64,000 bases of DNA. Source: Cytobacillus oceanisediminis (lineage in GTDB: Bacteria; Bacillota; Bacilli; Bacillales; Cytobacillaceae). A program made the position numbers and the translations under genes. Shown piece after piece: positions 9,905 to 20,315 of this stretch. Position 1 is the first letter of the stretch; every line of letters begins with the position of its first letter. The stretch is taken from the NCBI RefSeq assembly GCF_004366035.1, contig NZ_SOEE01000001.1, forward strand, positions 372,001 to 436,000, in the 5' to 3' direction. The notes under the pieces are model-generated. The model saw nothing but the letters and a program-made list of their open reading frames with translations. It ran no database searches and was not told the origin of the DNA.

Positions 9905-10354
9905 CTACAGCATTTCAAGAAAACGGTTTGAAATTGCTTCTGTATCTTCTGGGGTTTTACATATGATCAGGCATGTGTCGTCCCCGCAGATTGTCCCCAG
10001 AATCTCTTCCCAGTCAAGATTATCAATAAGTGCGCCAATAGCCATGGCATTACCGGGGAGAGTCTTCATTACAAGGAGATGTCCTGCAGTATCCACTCTG
10101 ACAAAGGCATCCATTAAATTTCTTTTAAGCTTTTGCAGCGGATTGAACCGCTGGTCCGCTGGAAGACTGTATTTGTATCTTCCGTCCATTAAAGGAACTT
10201 TCACAAGGTGAAGCTCTTTAATATCTCTTGAAACAGTCGCCTGGGTTACATTAAACCCGGCGTTTTTCAATTCATCCACCAGGTCATCCTGTGTTTCAAT
10301 ATCGTTATTTGTAATAATCTCTCGGATTTTAATATGTCTTTGCCCTTTATTCAT
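9905..10354 (-). CDS. argR: Arginine repressor/activator ArgR (AhrC)
   Basis: Hexameric arginine-sensing regulator that represses arginine synthesis and activates its catabolism. 149 aa: N-terminal winged helix-turn-helix (1-70, [15 protein letters not shown] recognition helix) and C-terminal arginine-binding oligomerisation domain (about 80-149) with the GDDTCLIIC segment supplying the conserved GTIxGDDT motif. Starts 30-odd codons of the classic [10 protein letters not shown] type with a GAGGTG SD. Position between recN and tlyA is conserved. Confidence 0.97.
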   Translation of the reverse strand: MNKGQRHIKIREIITNNDIETQDDLVDELKNAGFNVTQATVSRDIKELHLVKVPLMDGRYKYSLPADQRFNPLQKLKRNLMDAFVRVDTAGHLLVMKTLPGNAMAIGALIDNLDWEEILGTICGDDTCLIICKTPEDTEAISNRFLEML

Positions 10355-10507
10355 TTTTTCACCTCTATAATCAGCCGCTTGAAAGCGGGCAGAAAAAAAT
10401 TAATTTAAAGTATTTTGTACTCTAATGTTAGCTGATTTTCTCATTAAAGTACAATTTTTCCCGTATATTAATTATTATAATTCGTTAAAACTCGACAAAT
10501 TCCTTTT

Positions 10508-10568
10508 AGAAAAGCGTAAGGGCCTGCCCGCCCCCAACACCTCGAATGTGCAGGCTGCTTGCACTAGA
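10508..10568. repeat. Interspersed GC-rich repeat, copy 2
   Basis: Starts TAGAAAAGCG and contains AACACCTCG and GCAGGCTGCTTGCACTAG. Clearly related to the copy at 2570-2632. It lies in the argR-tlyA interval. Confidence 0.6.
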
Positions 10569-10601
10569 CAGTTCTCGAAGCAGACATTATATACCCTTTT
10601 T

Positions 10602-10630
10602 AAAAAAAGGAACAGGCATCAGCCTATTCC
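10602..10630 (-). terminator. tlyA terminator overlapping the stop codon
   Basis: Minus strand GGAATAGGC, TGAT loop, GCCTGTTCC, then seven T. The hairpin begins inside the last codons of the tlyA gene (stop at 10624-10626). Confidence 0.85.
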
Positions 10631-11469
10631 TCTTCTTTAACCTGTTTCGTTTTCAATTCGGCGTGGGCTTCTTTTACAACCTCATCTGTCTGGGCTCTAA
10701 GAAGGTTTTCTCCTTCTTCTTTGACGCCTGACCAATACAGATGGAGGAGAAATTCTATGTTGCCGTCTCCGCCTGTAATGGGTGAATAGGAAACGTCCTT
10801 GACATCATAACCGAGACTTAGTGCAAATTCGATAATTTTATCAAGCACTGCTTCATGTACTTTAGGATCTCTGACAATCCCCTTTTTCCCAACCTGTTCC
10901 CGTCCAGCTTCAAACTGAGGTTTCACTAGGGCAACTGTGTCACTACCCGGTACCAGCAGCGTTTTTAATACAGGCAATATAAGCTTTAGAGAGATGAACG
11001 AAACATCAATGGAAGCAAAATCAGGCATACCGGCTGAAAGATCGGCCGGGGTTACATACCGGAAATTGGTCCTTTCCATTACAACTACCCGTTCATCCTG
11101 CCTTAATTTCCACGCAAGCTGATTATAGCCGACATCTAATGCATAAGACAATTTGGCGCCATTCTGCAGGGCACAATCTGTGAAGCCCCCTGTTGAGGAT
11201 CCAATGTCAAGGAGGATCTTGCTTTCAACTTCTAAATCAAAAACTTTTAGAGCTTTCTCAAGCTTTAAGCCTCCACGGCTGACATAAGGCATGACCTTCC
11301 CCTTTAAAGTAAGCGGAATGTCTGCACTAACCTTCTCGCCCGGCTTATCCAGCCTGCTTTCATTGCTGAACACCAGGCCGGCCATAACTGCTCTTTTCGC
11401 TTTTTCTCTAGTCTCAGCAAGACCTCTTTCAACTAATAAAACGTCTAATCGTTCTTTCTTTGTTTTCAT
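10624..11469 (-). CDS. yqxC: TlyA-family rRNA 2'-O-methyltransferase (YqxC)
   Basis: TlyA-type proteins methylate riboses in ribosomal RNA; older annotations call them hemolysins. 281 aa: N-terminal S4 RNA-binding domain (1-60, RLDVLLVERGLAETREKAKR) and a FtsJ-like SAM methyltransferase domain (about 65-250) with motif I LLDIGSSTGGFTDCAL and ALVKPQFEAGREQVGKKGIV. The C-terminal 30 residues are charged and variable. Four bases separate it from dxs, so the two are co-transcribed. Targets in this organism are inferred from family. Confidence 0.94.
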   Translation of the reverse strand: MKTKKERLDVLLVERGLAETREKAKRAVMAGLVFSNESRLDKPGEKVSADIPLTLKGKVMPYVSRGGLKLEKALKVFDLEVESKILLDIGSSTGGFTDCALQNGAKLSYALDVGYNQLAWKLRQDERVVVMERTNFRYVTPADLSAGMPDFASIDVSFISLKLILPVLKTLLVPGSDTVALVKPQFEAGREQVGKKGIVRDPKVHEAVLDKIIEFALSLGYDVKDVSYSPITGGDGNIEFLLHLYWSGVKEEGENLLRAQTDEVVKEAHAELKTKQVKEEE

Positions 11470-11472
11470 TCT

Positions 11473-13365
11473 TTAAGCCCTTTTTTGTTTTTTTCTTGCC
11501 AGTTTTCCCATTCTCTCAACAACATCTTCTGCAGTCATTCCAATTTCTCCCATTAGCTCATTTACACTGCCATGCTCAATAAATTTATCAGGTATCCCCA
11601 TACGGTCGATTTCCGCTTGATGGAAGCCATGATCATGAGCATATTCAAGAATTGCACTGCCAAAGCCACCCTGCAGCACAGCTTCTTCTATAGTGAGAAT
11701 AGGCATATTGTCTGCGAACAACTCATGCAGCATCTTTTCATCAAGCGGCTTAATAAACCTTGCATTAATGACTTTAATGGAGTGTCCCTGTTTCTCCAGG
11801 ATTTGAGCTGCCTTCAAAGCCATTGGAATGGTTGTCCCAAAGGTTAAGATTGCTCCGTCATTGCCATCGCGCAGAACTTCCCATGTTCCAATAGGAATTG
11901 GCTTAAGTTCTGTATCCATAGGCACTCCTATGCCATTTCCGCGGGGGAAACGCATAGCGATAGGGCCATCATTATATTCTATAGCTGTTTTTACCATATG
12001 CTGGCCTTCATTTTCATCTTTTGGCATCATCAATACCATATTCGGCAAATGCCTTAAAAAGGCAATATCGAATACACCCTGATGGGTTTCACCATCTGCA
12101 CCCACAAGTCCTGCCCGGTCTATTCCGATAAATACATTTAAGTTCTGGCGAGCAATATCGTGTACCAGCTGGTCATAAGCACGCTGCAGGAATGTAGAAT
12201 AAATCGCAAGAAATGGCTTCATGTTTTGGGTTGCCAGCCCGGCAGCTACCGTTGCTGCGTGCTGTTCAGCAATACCAACATCATACATCCGATCCGGAAA
12301 TTCACTTGCAAAGCCTTCAAGCTTCGAGCCAACAGGCATTGCAGGAGTAATTGCAACGATTCTTTCATCTTCTCTCGCAAGCTCCCTGACGGTTTCGGAG
12401 ACAAGCTTGCTCCATGCTGGCGGTGTACTTACAGGTTTCACAAAGTCGCCTGTCTCCATTTTATAAGGGCCTGTACCATGCCATGTGCCAATCCGGTCGC
12501 TTTCAGCAGGGTGATAGCCTTTTCCTTTTTTCGTTATAACATGGAGGAGCACCGGGCCTTCTGTTTTCTTTGCATAGGCAAGGTTCTCGAATAAGGCTTC
12601 ATAGTTATGCCCATCGACAGGTCCCAAATAGGTAAAACCTAATTCTTCAAAGAACATGCCTGACACAAATAGATACTTTAGGCTATCTTTCAGTCTTTCA
12701 GCAGTTGAGGCCAGCTTTCCGCCGACTGCCGGAACCTTTTTTAATAAATATTCAAGTTCATCTTTCACCCAATTATACTTGCCTGCAGTCCTTAATCTTC
12801 CAAGTACATTGTGAAGAGCACCAACATTAGGGGCAATTGACATTTCATTATCATTTAATATGACAATCATGTCTTTTTTTTCATGACCGATATGATTTAA
12901 GGCTTCTAAAGCCATTCCGCCTGTTAATGCACCATCCCCAATTACTGGAATGACATAATTATTCTCTTTTTTCAAGTCTCTGGCAATAGCCATTCCCATC
13001 GCTGCAGATAAAGAAGTGGAGCTATGCCCCGTTTCCCATACATCATGCTCGCTTTCAATCATTTTTGGAAATCCGCAAAGACCTTTATATTGTCTTAAAG
13101 TATCGAATTGACACGCACGGCCCGTAAGAATTTTATGGACGTATGACTGATGTCCGACATCCCAGATAATTTTATCCTTCGGACTGTCAAAACATTTATG
13201 CAATGCGACAGTCAGCTCAACAACTCCAAGATTAGGCCCAATATGCCCGCCTGTGCCTGAAAGCTTTTCTATTAGGAAAGTGCGGATATCCTGACTCAAA
13301 CTTTCCAATTCTTTATTCGAGAGCCCTTTTAAAAAGGAAGGGTCTTTAATTGATAACAGATCCAT
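11473..13365 (-). CDS. dxs: 1-deoxy-D-xylulose-5-phosphate synthase
   Basis: First enzyme of the MEP isoprenoid pathway: condenses pyruvate and glyceraldehyde-3-phosphate using thiamine diphosphate. ATG at 13363-13365 gives the standard N-terminus [20 protein letters not shown] and 630 aa; a GTG four codons earlier is possible. Visible features: [12 protein letters not shown], ThDP motif [16 protein letters not shown](H)IG, and the transketolase C-domain [15 protein letters not shown]. Upstream ispA supplies the next chain-elongation step, so this is an isoprenoid cluster. Confidence 0.97.
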   Translation of the reverse strand: MDLLSIKDPSFLKGLSNKELESLSQDIRTFLIEKLSGTGGHIGPNLGVVELTVALHKCFDSPKDKIIWDVGHQSYVHKILTGRACQFDTLRQYKGLCGFPKMIESEHDVWETGHSSTSLSAAMGMAIARDLKKENNYVIPVIGDGALTGGMALEALNHIGHEKKDMIVILNDNEMSIAPNVGALHNVLGRLRTAGKYNWVKDELEYLLKKVPAVGGKLASTAERLKDSLKYLFVSGMFFEELGFTYLGPVDGHNYEALFENLAYAKKTEGPVLLHVITKKGKGYHPAESDRIGTWHGTGPYKMETGDFVKPVSTPPAWSKLVSETVRELAREDERIVAITPAMPVGSKLEGFASEFPDRMYDVGIAEQHAATVAAGLATQNMKPFLAIYSTFLQRAYDQLVHDIARQNLNVFIGIDRAGLVGADGETHQGVFDIAFLRHLPNMVLMMPKDENEGQHMVKTAIEYNDGPIAMRFPRGNGIGVPMDTELKPIPIGTWEVLRDGNDGAILTFGTTIPMALKAAQILEKQGHSIKVINARFIKPLDEKMLHELFADNMPILTIEEAVLQGGFGSAILEYAHDHGFHQAEIDRMGIPDKFIEHGSVNELMGEIGMTAEDVVERMGKLARKKQKRA

Positions 13366-13755
13366 ACAGCGGACCACTCACTTTCATTTCTTATTCGTCC
13401 CTTTTCTTTTCACATTATGTTAGGCAGTGTTGGTATAAGCCTTAACAAAGCCTATTTATTACAGCGTCTAGCCTGTCTAAAAGATAGTAACTTAAGATTA
13501 CCTTATTACAAGAGATTTTCCAAATGCTTTTCATATTAAACAGCTTCAGAATATACTTTCTTGATGGTGTCTCTTCCGCCTGCTAATGCATCCACAGGAA
13601 AAAAAGGTGCAAGTTTCCCCGGCAGCAATTCCTATGATACCAAAATATACACATTGAAGACCATCATTTTATTAAACAGCAAATGCCGCTGATACAAAAG
13701 TACAGCGGCAAGACCATCGTTTTTCTAATTCATTTTTGGTACCCTGACTTCCGAT
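13366..13755. other. ispA-dxs intergenic region
   Basis: About 390 bases without a gene on either strand. A hairpin at 13685-13709 (TGCCGCTG.TAC / GTA..CAGCGGCA on either strand) may end the ispA transcript, although the following T tract is poor. The phrase AAGACCATC followed by T-rich sequence occurs twice (about 13659 and 13710). Presumably holds the dxs promoter; no convincing -35/-10 pair was picked. Confidence 0.4.
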
Positions 13756-14646
13756 TTAGTGATCCCTGTTTGCAATTAAATCTGTTATTTCTTCGAGCAG
13801 CTCTGTTTGAAGGCCTGTTTCCCTCAGCTTTTCTTTTGCAGATCTGATATGATTTTCAAGCGCCTCTTTCGCCCCGCTCATTGAAAGAAGAGATGGATAA
13901 GTGCTTTTATTTTTTGATTCATCACTGCCTACAGGCTTTCCAATTATCTCCTCTGTCCCTTCAAGGTCGAGGATATCATCCCTGATTTGAAAAGCCAGTC
14001 CCAGGTGATAGGCAAATTTAGATAGAGCCTGAATCGTTTCCTGACTGGCGTTTGCCAAAATTGCTCCTGATACAACACTGCATTCCAGCAGTTTGCCCGT
14101 TTTGTGCACGTGGATGTACTCTAGATCCTCTAAGCCCAGCTGCTTTCCTTCCCCTTTAATGTCTGCAGCCTGGCCGCCTACCATCCCCTCAGCACCCGAT
14201 GCTTTCGACAGCTCCTTAATTAAAGAAAGCTTTGTTTCAGCAGAAGCAAATTCGTCAGGCGTTTCCGCAACTGTTTGGAAGCTGTAAGTAAGCAGGGCAT
14301 CGCCTGCCAGGATGGCGAATGCTTCTCCAAATACTTTATGGTTGGTCGGTTTGCCTCTTCTTAAATCATCATTGTCCATGCTTGGCAAGTCATCGTGAAT
14401 GAGCGAATAAGTATGGACCATTTCAATCGCCGCCGCAGTCCACAACCCTTTCGACGTATCCTCGCCAAAAGCAGCCAATGAAGCAAATAACAGCATTGGT
14501 CTTATCCGCTTTCCTCCGGCTTCCAGTGAATACAGCATCGATTCCTTGATCTCAGAAGGAGCGTTTAATTTATGTACGTAATCCTTTAAATGAATTTCCA
14601 GTTTCTGTTTATGTAGTTCAGAGAAAGAACTTAAGGATTGCTGCAA
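13756..14646 (-). CDS. ispA: Farnesyl diphosphate synthase (geranyltranstransferase)
   Basis: Condenses isopentenyl and dimethylallyl/geranyl diphosphate to farnesyl diphosphate. 296 aa, all-helical prenyltransferase with the two Asp-rich motifs: DDLPSMDNDDLRRGKPT (first) and FQIRDDILD (second), plus GGKRIRPML near residue 50 and KTG..L in the centre. Two bases downstream of xseB, so translationally linked to the exonuclease VII genes, as yqiD is in B. subtilis. Confidence 0.97.
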   Translation of the reverse strand: MQQSLSSFSELHKQKLEIHLKDYVHKLNAPSEIKESMLYSLEAGGKRIRPMLLFASLAAFGEDTSKGLWTAAAIEMVHTYSLIHDDLPSMDNDDLRRGKPTNHKVFGEAFAILAGDALLTYSFQTVAETPDEFASAETKLSLIKELSKASGAEGMVGGQAADIKGEGKQLGLEDLEYIHVHKTGKLLECSVVSGAILANASQETIQALSKFAYHLGLAFQIRDDILDLEGTEEIIGKPVGSDESKNKSTYPSLLSMSGAKEALENHIRSAKEKLRETGLQTELLEEITDLIANRDH

Positions 14647-14648
14647 GA

Positions 14649-14882
14649 TTATTCCTCCTCCGGAATGGCGAAGTTCGATTTACGGCCATCCTCCGTCAGT
14701 ATTTCCGTAAGCTGTGATTCCACGTTTTTAAGCTTATCATGACATAATTTTGAAAGCTCCATGCCTTTTTTATAAATATTTATAGCCTCTTCAAGGGGAA
14801 CATCTCCCTCTTCAAGCTTTTCTACAATAACTTCAAGTTCTTCCATTGCTTGTTCAAATGAAAGTTGTTTTTCTTCCGCCAT
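14649..14882 (-). CDS. xseB: Exodeoxyribonuclease VII small subunit
   Basis: Small helical subunit that joins several copies to one XseA. 77 aa beginning [20 protein letters not shown]; signature [19 protein letters not shown]. The ATG at 14880-14882 is eight bases after GAGGAG; the ATG three codons earlier is too close to the SD. The SD lies over the xseA stop codon, so the genes are coupled. Confidence 0.95.
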   Translation of the reverse strand: MAEEKQLSFEQAMEELEVIVEKLEEGDVPLEEAINIYKKGMELSKLCHDKLKNVESQLTEILTEDGRKSNFAIPEEE

Positions 14883-14887
14883 GCCAT

Positions 14888-16228
14888 TCACTCCTCAATA
14901 TCCGTTACCTTGCATTCAATGGTTCCATCAGACACCTTCAATTTTATCATATCATCCGCTTTAACTTGGGACACGGTCTTTATTAGTGTTTCCTTTTCTG
15001 AATAAGCAAGACTATAGCCCCTATCCATAATTTTAAGTGGACTGAGTGCCTCGAGTGTTGAAATAACTCTCGCAAAGTCCTTTTCTTTTGCAGCCAGGAT
15101 GTTTGCCATTGTTCTGTTTAAAAGTTTATGAAGCCGATCATTGTTTTCTTTCGCCTGATCCTTCAGCTGTCCTGGATGACTCCGAACCAGCCTTTTTTGC
15201 AGGGTTTCTGCCTGCTCCAGCTTTAAATCGTGCAGCCTTCTTGAGCCTCTCATTAGCTGTTCGGTCACTTTATCCAGCTGTTCCATTTTTTGCTCATACA
15301 ATTTTTGCGGGTACCGGAAAGCGTATGATTTCTGCACCCTTAGAAGCCGTTCATTTTGCAGTGCAGCTTGTTCTTTCATCGCTCTTATAAGCCGTGACTT
15401 CCTGTTGAAAAGCCTTTCCATCAAGTCATCGATATGCGGAACAGCCAATTCTGCGGCTCCTGTTGGGGTTGGGGCCCTTAAATCTGCAACAAAATCTGCT
15501 ATTGTAAAATCCGTTTCATGGCCGACAGCTGAAATTATAGGTATTTCAGACTTGAATATTGCCCTGGCTACGGCTTCTTCATTAAAGGCCCAAAGCTCTT
15601 CAATGGATCCTCCGCCCCGGCCGATGATTAAGACATCTGCATCCCTGGAGGTATTAGCTTCCGTTATCGCTTTCACAATTGACGTAGCTGCCTGGTTTCC
15701 CTGAACAAGCGCAGGGTATATAAGGATGTTCGCAATTGGATAGCGCCTTTTGAGCGTTGTCAAAATATCTCTGATTGCAGCTCCAGTAGGGGATGTGATA
15801 ACCGCAACTGTTCTTGGATAACGCGGTATATCTTTTTTATGCGCAGGTGAAAAGAATCCTTCTTTCTCAAGTCTTTCTTTGAGCTGTTCATAAGCCAGAT
15901 AAAGTTCACCAATACCGTCGGGCTGCATTTCCTGTACGTATATTTGATATTGCCCGCTGGATTCATAAACGGATATGGCTCCGCGAACTAAGATTTTCAT
16001 GCCATTTTCCGGCCTAAATTTCATTGTCCTCGCATTTCCTGCAAACATTACGGCTAAAATTCGGGCTTTCTCATCCTTTAAAGTGAAGTACATATGGCCG
16101 CTTGAATGCTGTTTAAAGTTTGAGATTTCCCCCTTAACCAAAATATTTTGCAAATGAGGGTCGGCATCAAATTTTCTTTTTATGTATTTGGTCAGTGAGT
16201 TTACTGTCAGATACTGCTGTTCCTTCAT
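14888..16228 (-). CDS. xseA: Exodeoxyribonuclease VII large subunit
   Basis: Catalytic subunit of the single-strand exonuclease acting in mismatch repair and recombination. 446 aa with an N-terminal OB-fold (about 1-100, [24 protein letters not shown]) and the catalytic exonuclease VII domain carrying [29 protein letters not shown] and [17 protein letters not shown], then a coiled-coil arm. ATG at 16226-16228 with AAAGGAG six bases upstream; the longer frame adds 24 unlikely residues. Confidence 0.97.
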   Translation of the reverse strand: MKEQQYLTVNSLTKYIKRKFDADPHLQNILVKGEISNFKQHSSGHMYFTLKDEKARILAVMFAGNARTMKFRPENGMKILVRGAISVYESSGQYQIYVQEMQPDGIGELYLAYEQLKERLEKEGFFSPAHKKDIPRYPRTVAVITSPTGAAIRDILTTLKRRYPIANILIYPALVQGNQAATSIVKAITEANTSRDADVLIIGRGGGSIEELWAFNEEAVARAIFKSEIPIISAVGHETDFTIADFVADLRAPTPTGAAELAVPHIDDLMERLFNRKSRLIRAMKEQAALQNERLLRVQKSYAFRYPQKLYEQKMEQLDKVTEQLMRGSRRLHDLKLEQAETLQKRLVRSHPGQLKDQAKENNDRLHKLLNRTMANILAAKEKDFARVISTLEALSPLKIMDRGYSLAYSEKETLIKTVSQVKADDMIKLKVSDGTIECKVTDIEE

Positions 16229-16389
16229 AACAATCTCCTTTATGCTGAAGCTGCATTGCATCTCCCGCTGAGCAATAACGCAAAAAAACTGTCCTTCCAT
16301 TCAGCCCGCATGCTTATACCTGCATGACAGGTTTCCTAAATACAGGATAATGGAAATGGACAGAGTTTGCATCTATGGCGGCCATTACT

Positions 16390-17247
16390 TTAAATTTTGC
16401 TTATGGAAAGCTTTGCTGCTTTTAGCGTATTATGCATTAACATGGTAATTGTCATAGGTCCCACTCCGCCTGGAACAGGAGTAATAAATCCTGCTTTGTG
16501 CTTAACTGCCTCGAAATCAACGTCACCGCAAAGCTTTCCTTCCTCATTTCGATTCATGCCGACATCTATCACGATTGCGCCATTTTTAACATGGTCTTTC
16601 GTGATTAATTTCGTTTTCCCTGCTGCTGCCACCAGTATATCCGCCCGCTTTGTATATTCCTTCAGATCAGCCGTTTTCGAATGGCAGTATGTGACAGTAG
16701 CGTCTTCATTAAGGAACAGCTGCCCTGCGGGCTTTCCTACAATGTTGCTTCTCCCAATTACCACTACATGCTTTCCGGAAATGTCTGCGCCAATGCTATT
16801 TAGCATTTCAACTATCCCTGCGGGAGTACAGGGGATAAATGCATCCTGAGCTGTCATCATCCTGCCAATATTTATGGGATGAAACCCATCTACATCTTTG
16901 TCAGGAGAAATGATCTCGATGATGGCTTTTTCATTAATATGGCTTGGAAGCGGCAGCTGGACAAGGATTCCATGGATATCTTCACTTTCGTTTAACTCAT
17001 TGATTTTTCTGATAAGCTCTTGCTCGGTGACGCTTTCGGGAAGTTCAATAAGCATAGAATTCATTCCCAGCTTATCGCAGGTTTTCTGCTTGTTTTTCAC
17101 ATATGTTCTGGATGCCTGATTATTCCCCGCTAAAATAACAGCCAGGCCTGGTGTGATCCCTTCCGCCTTCAGCTTTTGCACTTCTGAACCGATATGAGCC
17201 TGTTTCTTTCTTGCAATTTCTTTTCCATCTATTAATTCTGCAGCCAT
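16390..17247 (-). CDS. folD: Bifunctional methylene-THF dehydrogenase / methenyl-THF cyclohydrolase
   Basis: Interconverts 5,10-methylene-, methenyl- and 10-formyl-tetrahydrofolate with NADP+. 285 aa, usual length. Catalytic Tyr/Lys region [16 protein letters not shown], signature [15 protein letters not shown] loop [16 protein letters not shown] and C-terminal [13 protein letters not shown] at 17245-17247 is six bases after AGGGGG; 26 further open codons upstream lack an SD. Links functionally to the glycine cleavage genes later in the window, which make methylene-THF. Confidence 0.97.
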   Translation of the reverse strand: MAAELIDGKEIARKKQAHIGSEVQKLKAEGITPGLAVILAGNNQASRTYVKNKQKTCDKLGMNSMLIELPESVTEQELIRKINELNESEDIHGILVQLPLPSHINEKAIIEIISPDKDVDGFHPINIGRMMTAQDAFIPCTPAGIVEMLNSIGADISGKHVVVIGRSNIVGKPAGQLFLNEDATVTYCHSKTADLKEYTKRADILVAAAGKTKLITKDHVKNGAIVIDVGMNRNEEGKLCGDVDFEAVKHKAGFITPVPGGVGPMTITMLMHNTLKAAKLSISKI

Positions 17248-17354
17248 TTTCATCCCCCTATCAGGAACCCGGAAGCACCTATGATAAGGACTGCCGGCTC
17301 GCTTGCATCTAGAAAGTGCCAGCACATCCAGTGTGAGTCAGAATTCTATTGTAT

Positions 17355-17744
17355 TTAAAGCTTTTCTTTTACCTTTGATAAAACACCATTAATAAACTTG
17401 CTGGATTGATCATCACCGTAAAGTTTGGCAATTTCAATTGCTTCATCGATCACCACATTGGCCGGCACTTCCTCCGCTAAATAAAGCAGCTCAAAAACGG
17501 ATAAGCGCAGAAGATTGCGGTCTACGGTAGCAAGCCTCTCCAGCGTCCATTTTTCAAGAAATCCTTTGATTTCTCCATCAATTGTTTCTTTATGCTGGAG
17601 GACACCTGATACTAGTTTGTTTAGGTACTCATCGCTTTTTTCACCTTCTAAAACATGTTCGATGGCGATCTCCGGTTCTGTCTGACTGACATCAATTTGA
17701 AATAAAGCCTGCAATGCTTTTTCTCTGGCTGTTCTTCTCTTCAT
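17355..17744 (-). CDS. nusB: Transcription antitermination factor NusB
   Basis: RNA-binding partner of NusE (S10) in rRNA antitermination. 129 aa, all-helical; begins MKRRTAREKALQALFQIDVS and carries VDRNLLRLSVFELLYL and VVIDEAIEIAKLYGDDQSSKFINGVL (split here for reading) typical of the family. Downstream of the yqhY Asp23 gene as in B. subtilis but separated by a terminator and a 230-base gap, so it probably has its own promoter. Confidence 0.97.
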   Translation of the reverse strand: MKRRTAREKALQALFQIDVSQTEPEIAIEHVLEGEKSDEYLNKLVSGVLQHKETIDGEIKGFLEKWTLERLATVDRNLLRLSVFELLYLAEEVPANVVIDEAIEIAKLYGDDQSSKFINGVLSKVKEKL

Positions 17745-17976
17745 CTTTATAAAACCCCTTTATGGCTAACATAGTAATTTTCATTTTTGAGCATTTGCAC
17801 GTCCAAAAATTGCATAAGAAGATAATAGCATAAGTAAGGAATCTTCGCACTACAACAAGAGCATTATGTTTGGACAGAAACACGATTTCAGGCTGGAAAC
17901 TTATAAATTTAATTTTCCCTTTAAAAACTCCTTTATAACGTCTTAAGGAGTGAATGATGAAGAGAATGAACCATGA

Positions 17977-18012
17977 GAAAAGCCAAAGACGGGTTTTATG
18001 TCTTTGGCTTGA
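17977..18012 (-). terminator. yqhY terminator
   Basis: Minus strand AAGCCAAAGAC, 9-base loop, GTCTTTGGCTT followed by TTC: long stem with a short T run, directly after the yqhY stop codon. Confidence 0.8.
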
Positions 18013-18019
18013 TGGTGAG

Positions 18020-18427
18020 TTACATTTCCTGTTCGTATTCAACCTCATGCTTTTGGTTTTCAAACATGATTCCTACTACGTGAATGTTTACTTCCTGGGC
18101 GTCCAGGGCAGTCATATTCAGGAGGGCCTGACGGATGTTATCCTGAATTTTTTGGGCAACGCTTGGAATGGAGACGCCGAATTTCATAAGACAATATACA
18201 TCAACTTTGATGCCTTCTTCTGTTAATTCGACTTTTACGCCTTTGCCATGGTTCTTTTTACCGAGCCTTTCAACCACTCCTGTAGCAAAGTTTCCGCGCA
18301 TTTGCGCTACGCCTTCTACTTCTGAAGCAGCAATGCCGGCAATAACCTCAATAACTTCCGGTGCAATTTCCACCTTGCCAAGGCCAGAATTTTCAGGGCT
18401 CATTTCGAGAATATTATTTTCGCTCAT
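18020..18427 (-). CDS. yqhY: Asp23/Gls24-family protein YqhY
   Basis: Conserved 135-aa Asp23 protein clustered with accB-accC in most Firmicutes; in B. subtilis YqhY is linked to control of acetyl-CoA carboxylase, mechanism not settled. Asp23 signature: VEIAPEVIEVIAGIAASEVEG then GVKVELTEEGIKVDVYCLMK and a conserved C-terminal VNIHVVGIMF. ATG at 18425-18427 follows GGAGG by 7 bases; the open frame continues five codons to an overlapping GTG. 21 bases after accC. Confidence 0.95.
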   Translation of the reverse strand: MSENNILEMSPENSGLGKVEIAPEVIEVIAGIAASEVEGVAQMRGNFATGVVERLGKKNHGKGVKVELTEEGIKVDVYCLMKFGVSIPSVAQKIQDNIRQALLNMTALDAQEVNIHVVGIMFENQKHEVEYEQEM

Positions 18428-18448
18428 TTTTAGCACCTCCACAAGTCT

Positions 18449-19801
18449 TTAAGAATTCATTACATCATGCAATTCAAGAAATTTCGTATTAAACTGCCCT
18501 TCCACAAATTTTTCGTGGCTTAGGAGCTTGAGGTGGAATGGGATTGTTGTATGTACCCCTTCCACTACAAACTCACTTAATGCCCTTTTCATTCGGGAAA
18601 TGGCTTCTTCTCTAGTATTGCCGTATGTGATCACTTTTGCAATCATTGAATCGTAATATGGAGGAATCACATAGCCAGGGTAGGCAGCAGAGTCCACTCT
18701 GACACCCAGCCCGCCAGGAGGCAGATACATATTGATCTTTCCTGCTGATGGCATAAAGTTCTTCTCCGGGTTTTCCGCATTAATTCTGCATTCGATCGAC
18801 CAGCCGCTAAATGTAACATCACTCTGTGTGAAATTAAGCTTTTCACCTGAGGCAACCTTAATTTGCTCCTTGATTAAATCGACCCCTGTAACCATTTCTG
18901 TAACTGGATGCTCCACTTGAATACGTGTGTTCATTTCCATGAAATAGAATTTGCGATTTTGATAATCGTATATAAATTCTATCGTGCCAGCGCCTGTATA
19001 ATCAACCGCTTTTGCTGCTTTAACAGCTGCATTTCCCATTTCTTCACGTGTTTCCCCGTCAAGGGCTGGTGAAGGCGTTTCCTCCAGCAGCTTTTGCAGA
19101 CGCCTTTGAATGGAGCAATCCCTTTCCCCCAGATGAACGGTGTTCCCATAATTATCTGCAAGAACCTGGATCTCCACATGGCGGAAGTCCTCAATATATT
19201 TTTCAATATAAACGCCAGGATTTCCGAACGCCGTTAATGCTTCCTGCTGAGTGATGGTAATTCCTTTAATAAGCTCTTGCTCAGTGCGGGCTACACGGAT
19301 TCCTTTCCCGCCTCCGCCGGCAGTCGCTTTAATAATTACCGGATATTCAATCTTTTCAGCAAGCTGAATAGCATCTTCTGTATCCTTTATGATTCCGTTG
19401 GAGCCAGGAACAATCGGTACTCCTGCTTCCTTCATGGTTTCCCTTGCAATATCCTTTGTGCCCATTTTACTGATGGCTTCTGGAGTCGGGCCGACAAATA
19501 TAATATTGCATTCTCTGCACAGTTCAGCAAAGTCTGCATTTTCAGCAAGGAATCCATAACCTGGATGGATGGCGTCACAGCCTGTAAGCTTAGCGACACT
19601 AATTATATTGGTGAAATTCAAATAGCTGTCCTTAGACGCTTTTGGGCCAATGCAGTAAGCCTCATCGGCCAGCTGAACATGGAGTGCTTCCCTGTCAGCC
19701 TCTGAAAATACAGCTACAGATTCTATCCCCATCTCGCGGGCTGCCCTAATGATACGCACCGCTATTTCTCCTCTATTGGCAATCAAGAGTTTTTTGATCA
19801 T
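18449..19801 (-). CDS. accC: Acetyl-CoA carboxylase, biotin carboxylase subunit
   Basis: Carboxylates biotin on AccB using ATP and bicarbonate, first half of malonyl-CoA synthesis. 450 aa: N-domain [23 protein letters not shown]-grasp with [14 protein letters not shown], catalytic [14 protein letters not shown], and C-terminal biotin carboxylase domain ending near residue 440. 13 bases separate it from accB. All key motifs are intact. Confidence 0.98.
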   Translation of the reverse strand: MIKKLLIANRGEIAVRIIRAAREMGIESVAVFSEADREALHVQLADEAYCIGPKASKDSYLNFTNIISVAKLTGCDAIHPGYGFLAENADFAELCRECNIIFVGPTPEAISKMGTKDIARETMKEAGVPIVPGSNGIIKDTEDAIQLAEKIEYPVIIKATAGGGGKGIRVARTEQELIKGITITQQEALTAFGNPGVYIEKYIEDFRHVEIQVLADNYGNTVHLGERDCSIQRRLQKLLEETPSPALDGETREEMGNAAVKAAKAVDYTGAGTIEFIYDYQNRKFYFMEMNTRIQVEHPVTEMVTGVDLIKEQIKVASGEKLNFTQSDVTFSGWSIECRINAENPEKNFMPSAGKINMYLPPGGLGVRVDSAAYPGYVIPPYYDSMIAKVITYGNTREEAISRMKRALSEFVVEGVHTTIPFHLKLLSHEKFVEGQFNTKFLELHDVMNS

Positions 19802-19814
19802 CTGTAACCGCTCC

Positions 19815-20315
19815 TTATTCAGGCTTTACTAAAAATAGTGGCTGGCCATATTCTACTAACTGACCGTCCTTTACAAGCACTTCTACAATTTCGCCATTAA
19901 CTTCTGCTTCAATTTCATTAAATAACTTCATTGCTTCTACAATGCAGACAATGGAATCTTTTGTAACCTTAGAGCCGGCTTTTACATATGCATCGGCATC
20001 AGGTGAAGATGATTGATAAAAGGTCCCTACCATTGGTGAGACAATCTTATGTAAATCTTCCGCGGCATCAGCCTGCGGTGCCGGTACTTGCGCTGGCGCT
20101 TCTGCTTTTGGCTCTTCCACAGCTGCTGACTGGACTGGCTGCGGAGCAGGAGCTGACGCTTGAACAACCGCCGGCTGAATTTGCTGAACAACCGCTGCTT
20201 CATTGCCCTTTTTCTTCATCTTAATTTTTGAACCTTCATGCTCATATACAAATTCATCAATATTTGACTGATCAACCAATTTAATCAGTTCACGGATTTC
20301 TTGTACTTTTAACAT
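19815..20315 (-). CDS. accB: Acetyl-CoA carboxylase biotin carboxyl carrier protein
   Basis: Carries biotin between AccC and the carboxyltransferase. 166 aa: N-terminal helical AccC-binding part (1-45), a Pro/Ala-rich linker (about 55-90, APAPQPVQ), and C-terminal biotinyl domain with the modified lysine in [17 protein letters not shown] at 20313-20315 with AAGGGGTG upstream; the open frame extends 11 codons more without support. First gene of accB-accC-yqhY. Confidence 0.97.
   Translation of the reverse strand: MLKVQEIRELIKLVDQSNIDEFVYEHEGSKIKMKKKGNEAAVVQQIQPAVVQASAPAPQPVQSAAVEEPKAEAPAQVPAPQADAAEDLHKIVSPMVGTFYQSSSPDADAYVKAGSKVTKDSIVCIVEAMKLFNEIEAEVNGEIVEVLVKDGQLVEYGQPLFLVKPE

Noticed and set aside
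12160..12594. 144-aa plus-strand open frame
   Set aside because: Antisense to dxs, Cys/Arg-rich shadow with no SD.
13685..13709. Hairpin downstream of ispA as a firm terminator
   Set aside because: The stem is good but the T tract after it is poor, so it is only noted in the intergenic entry.
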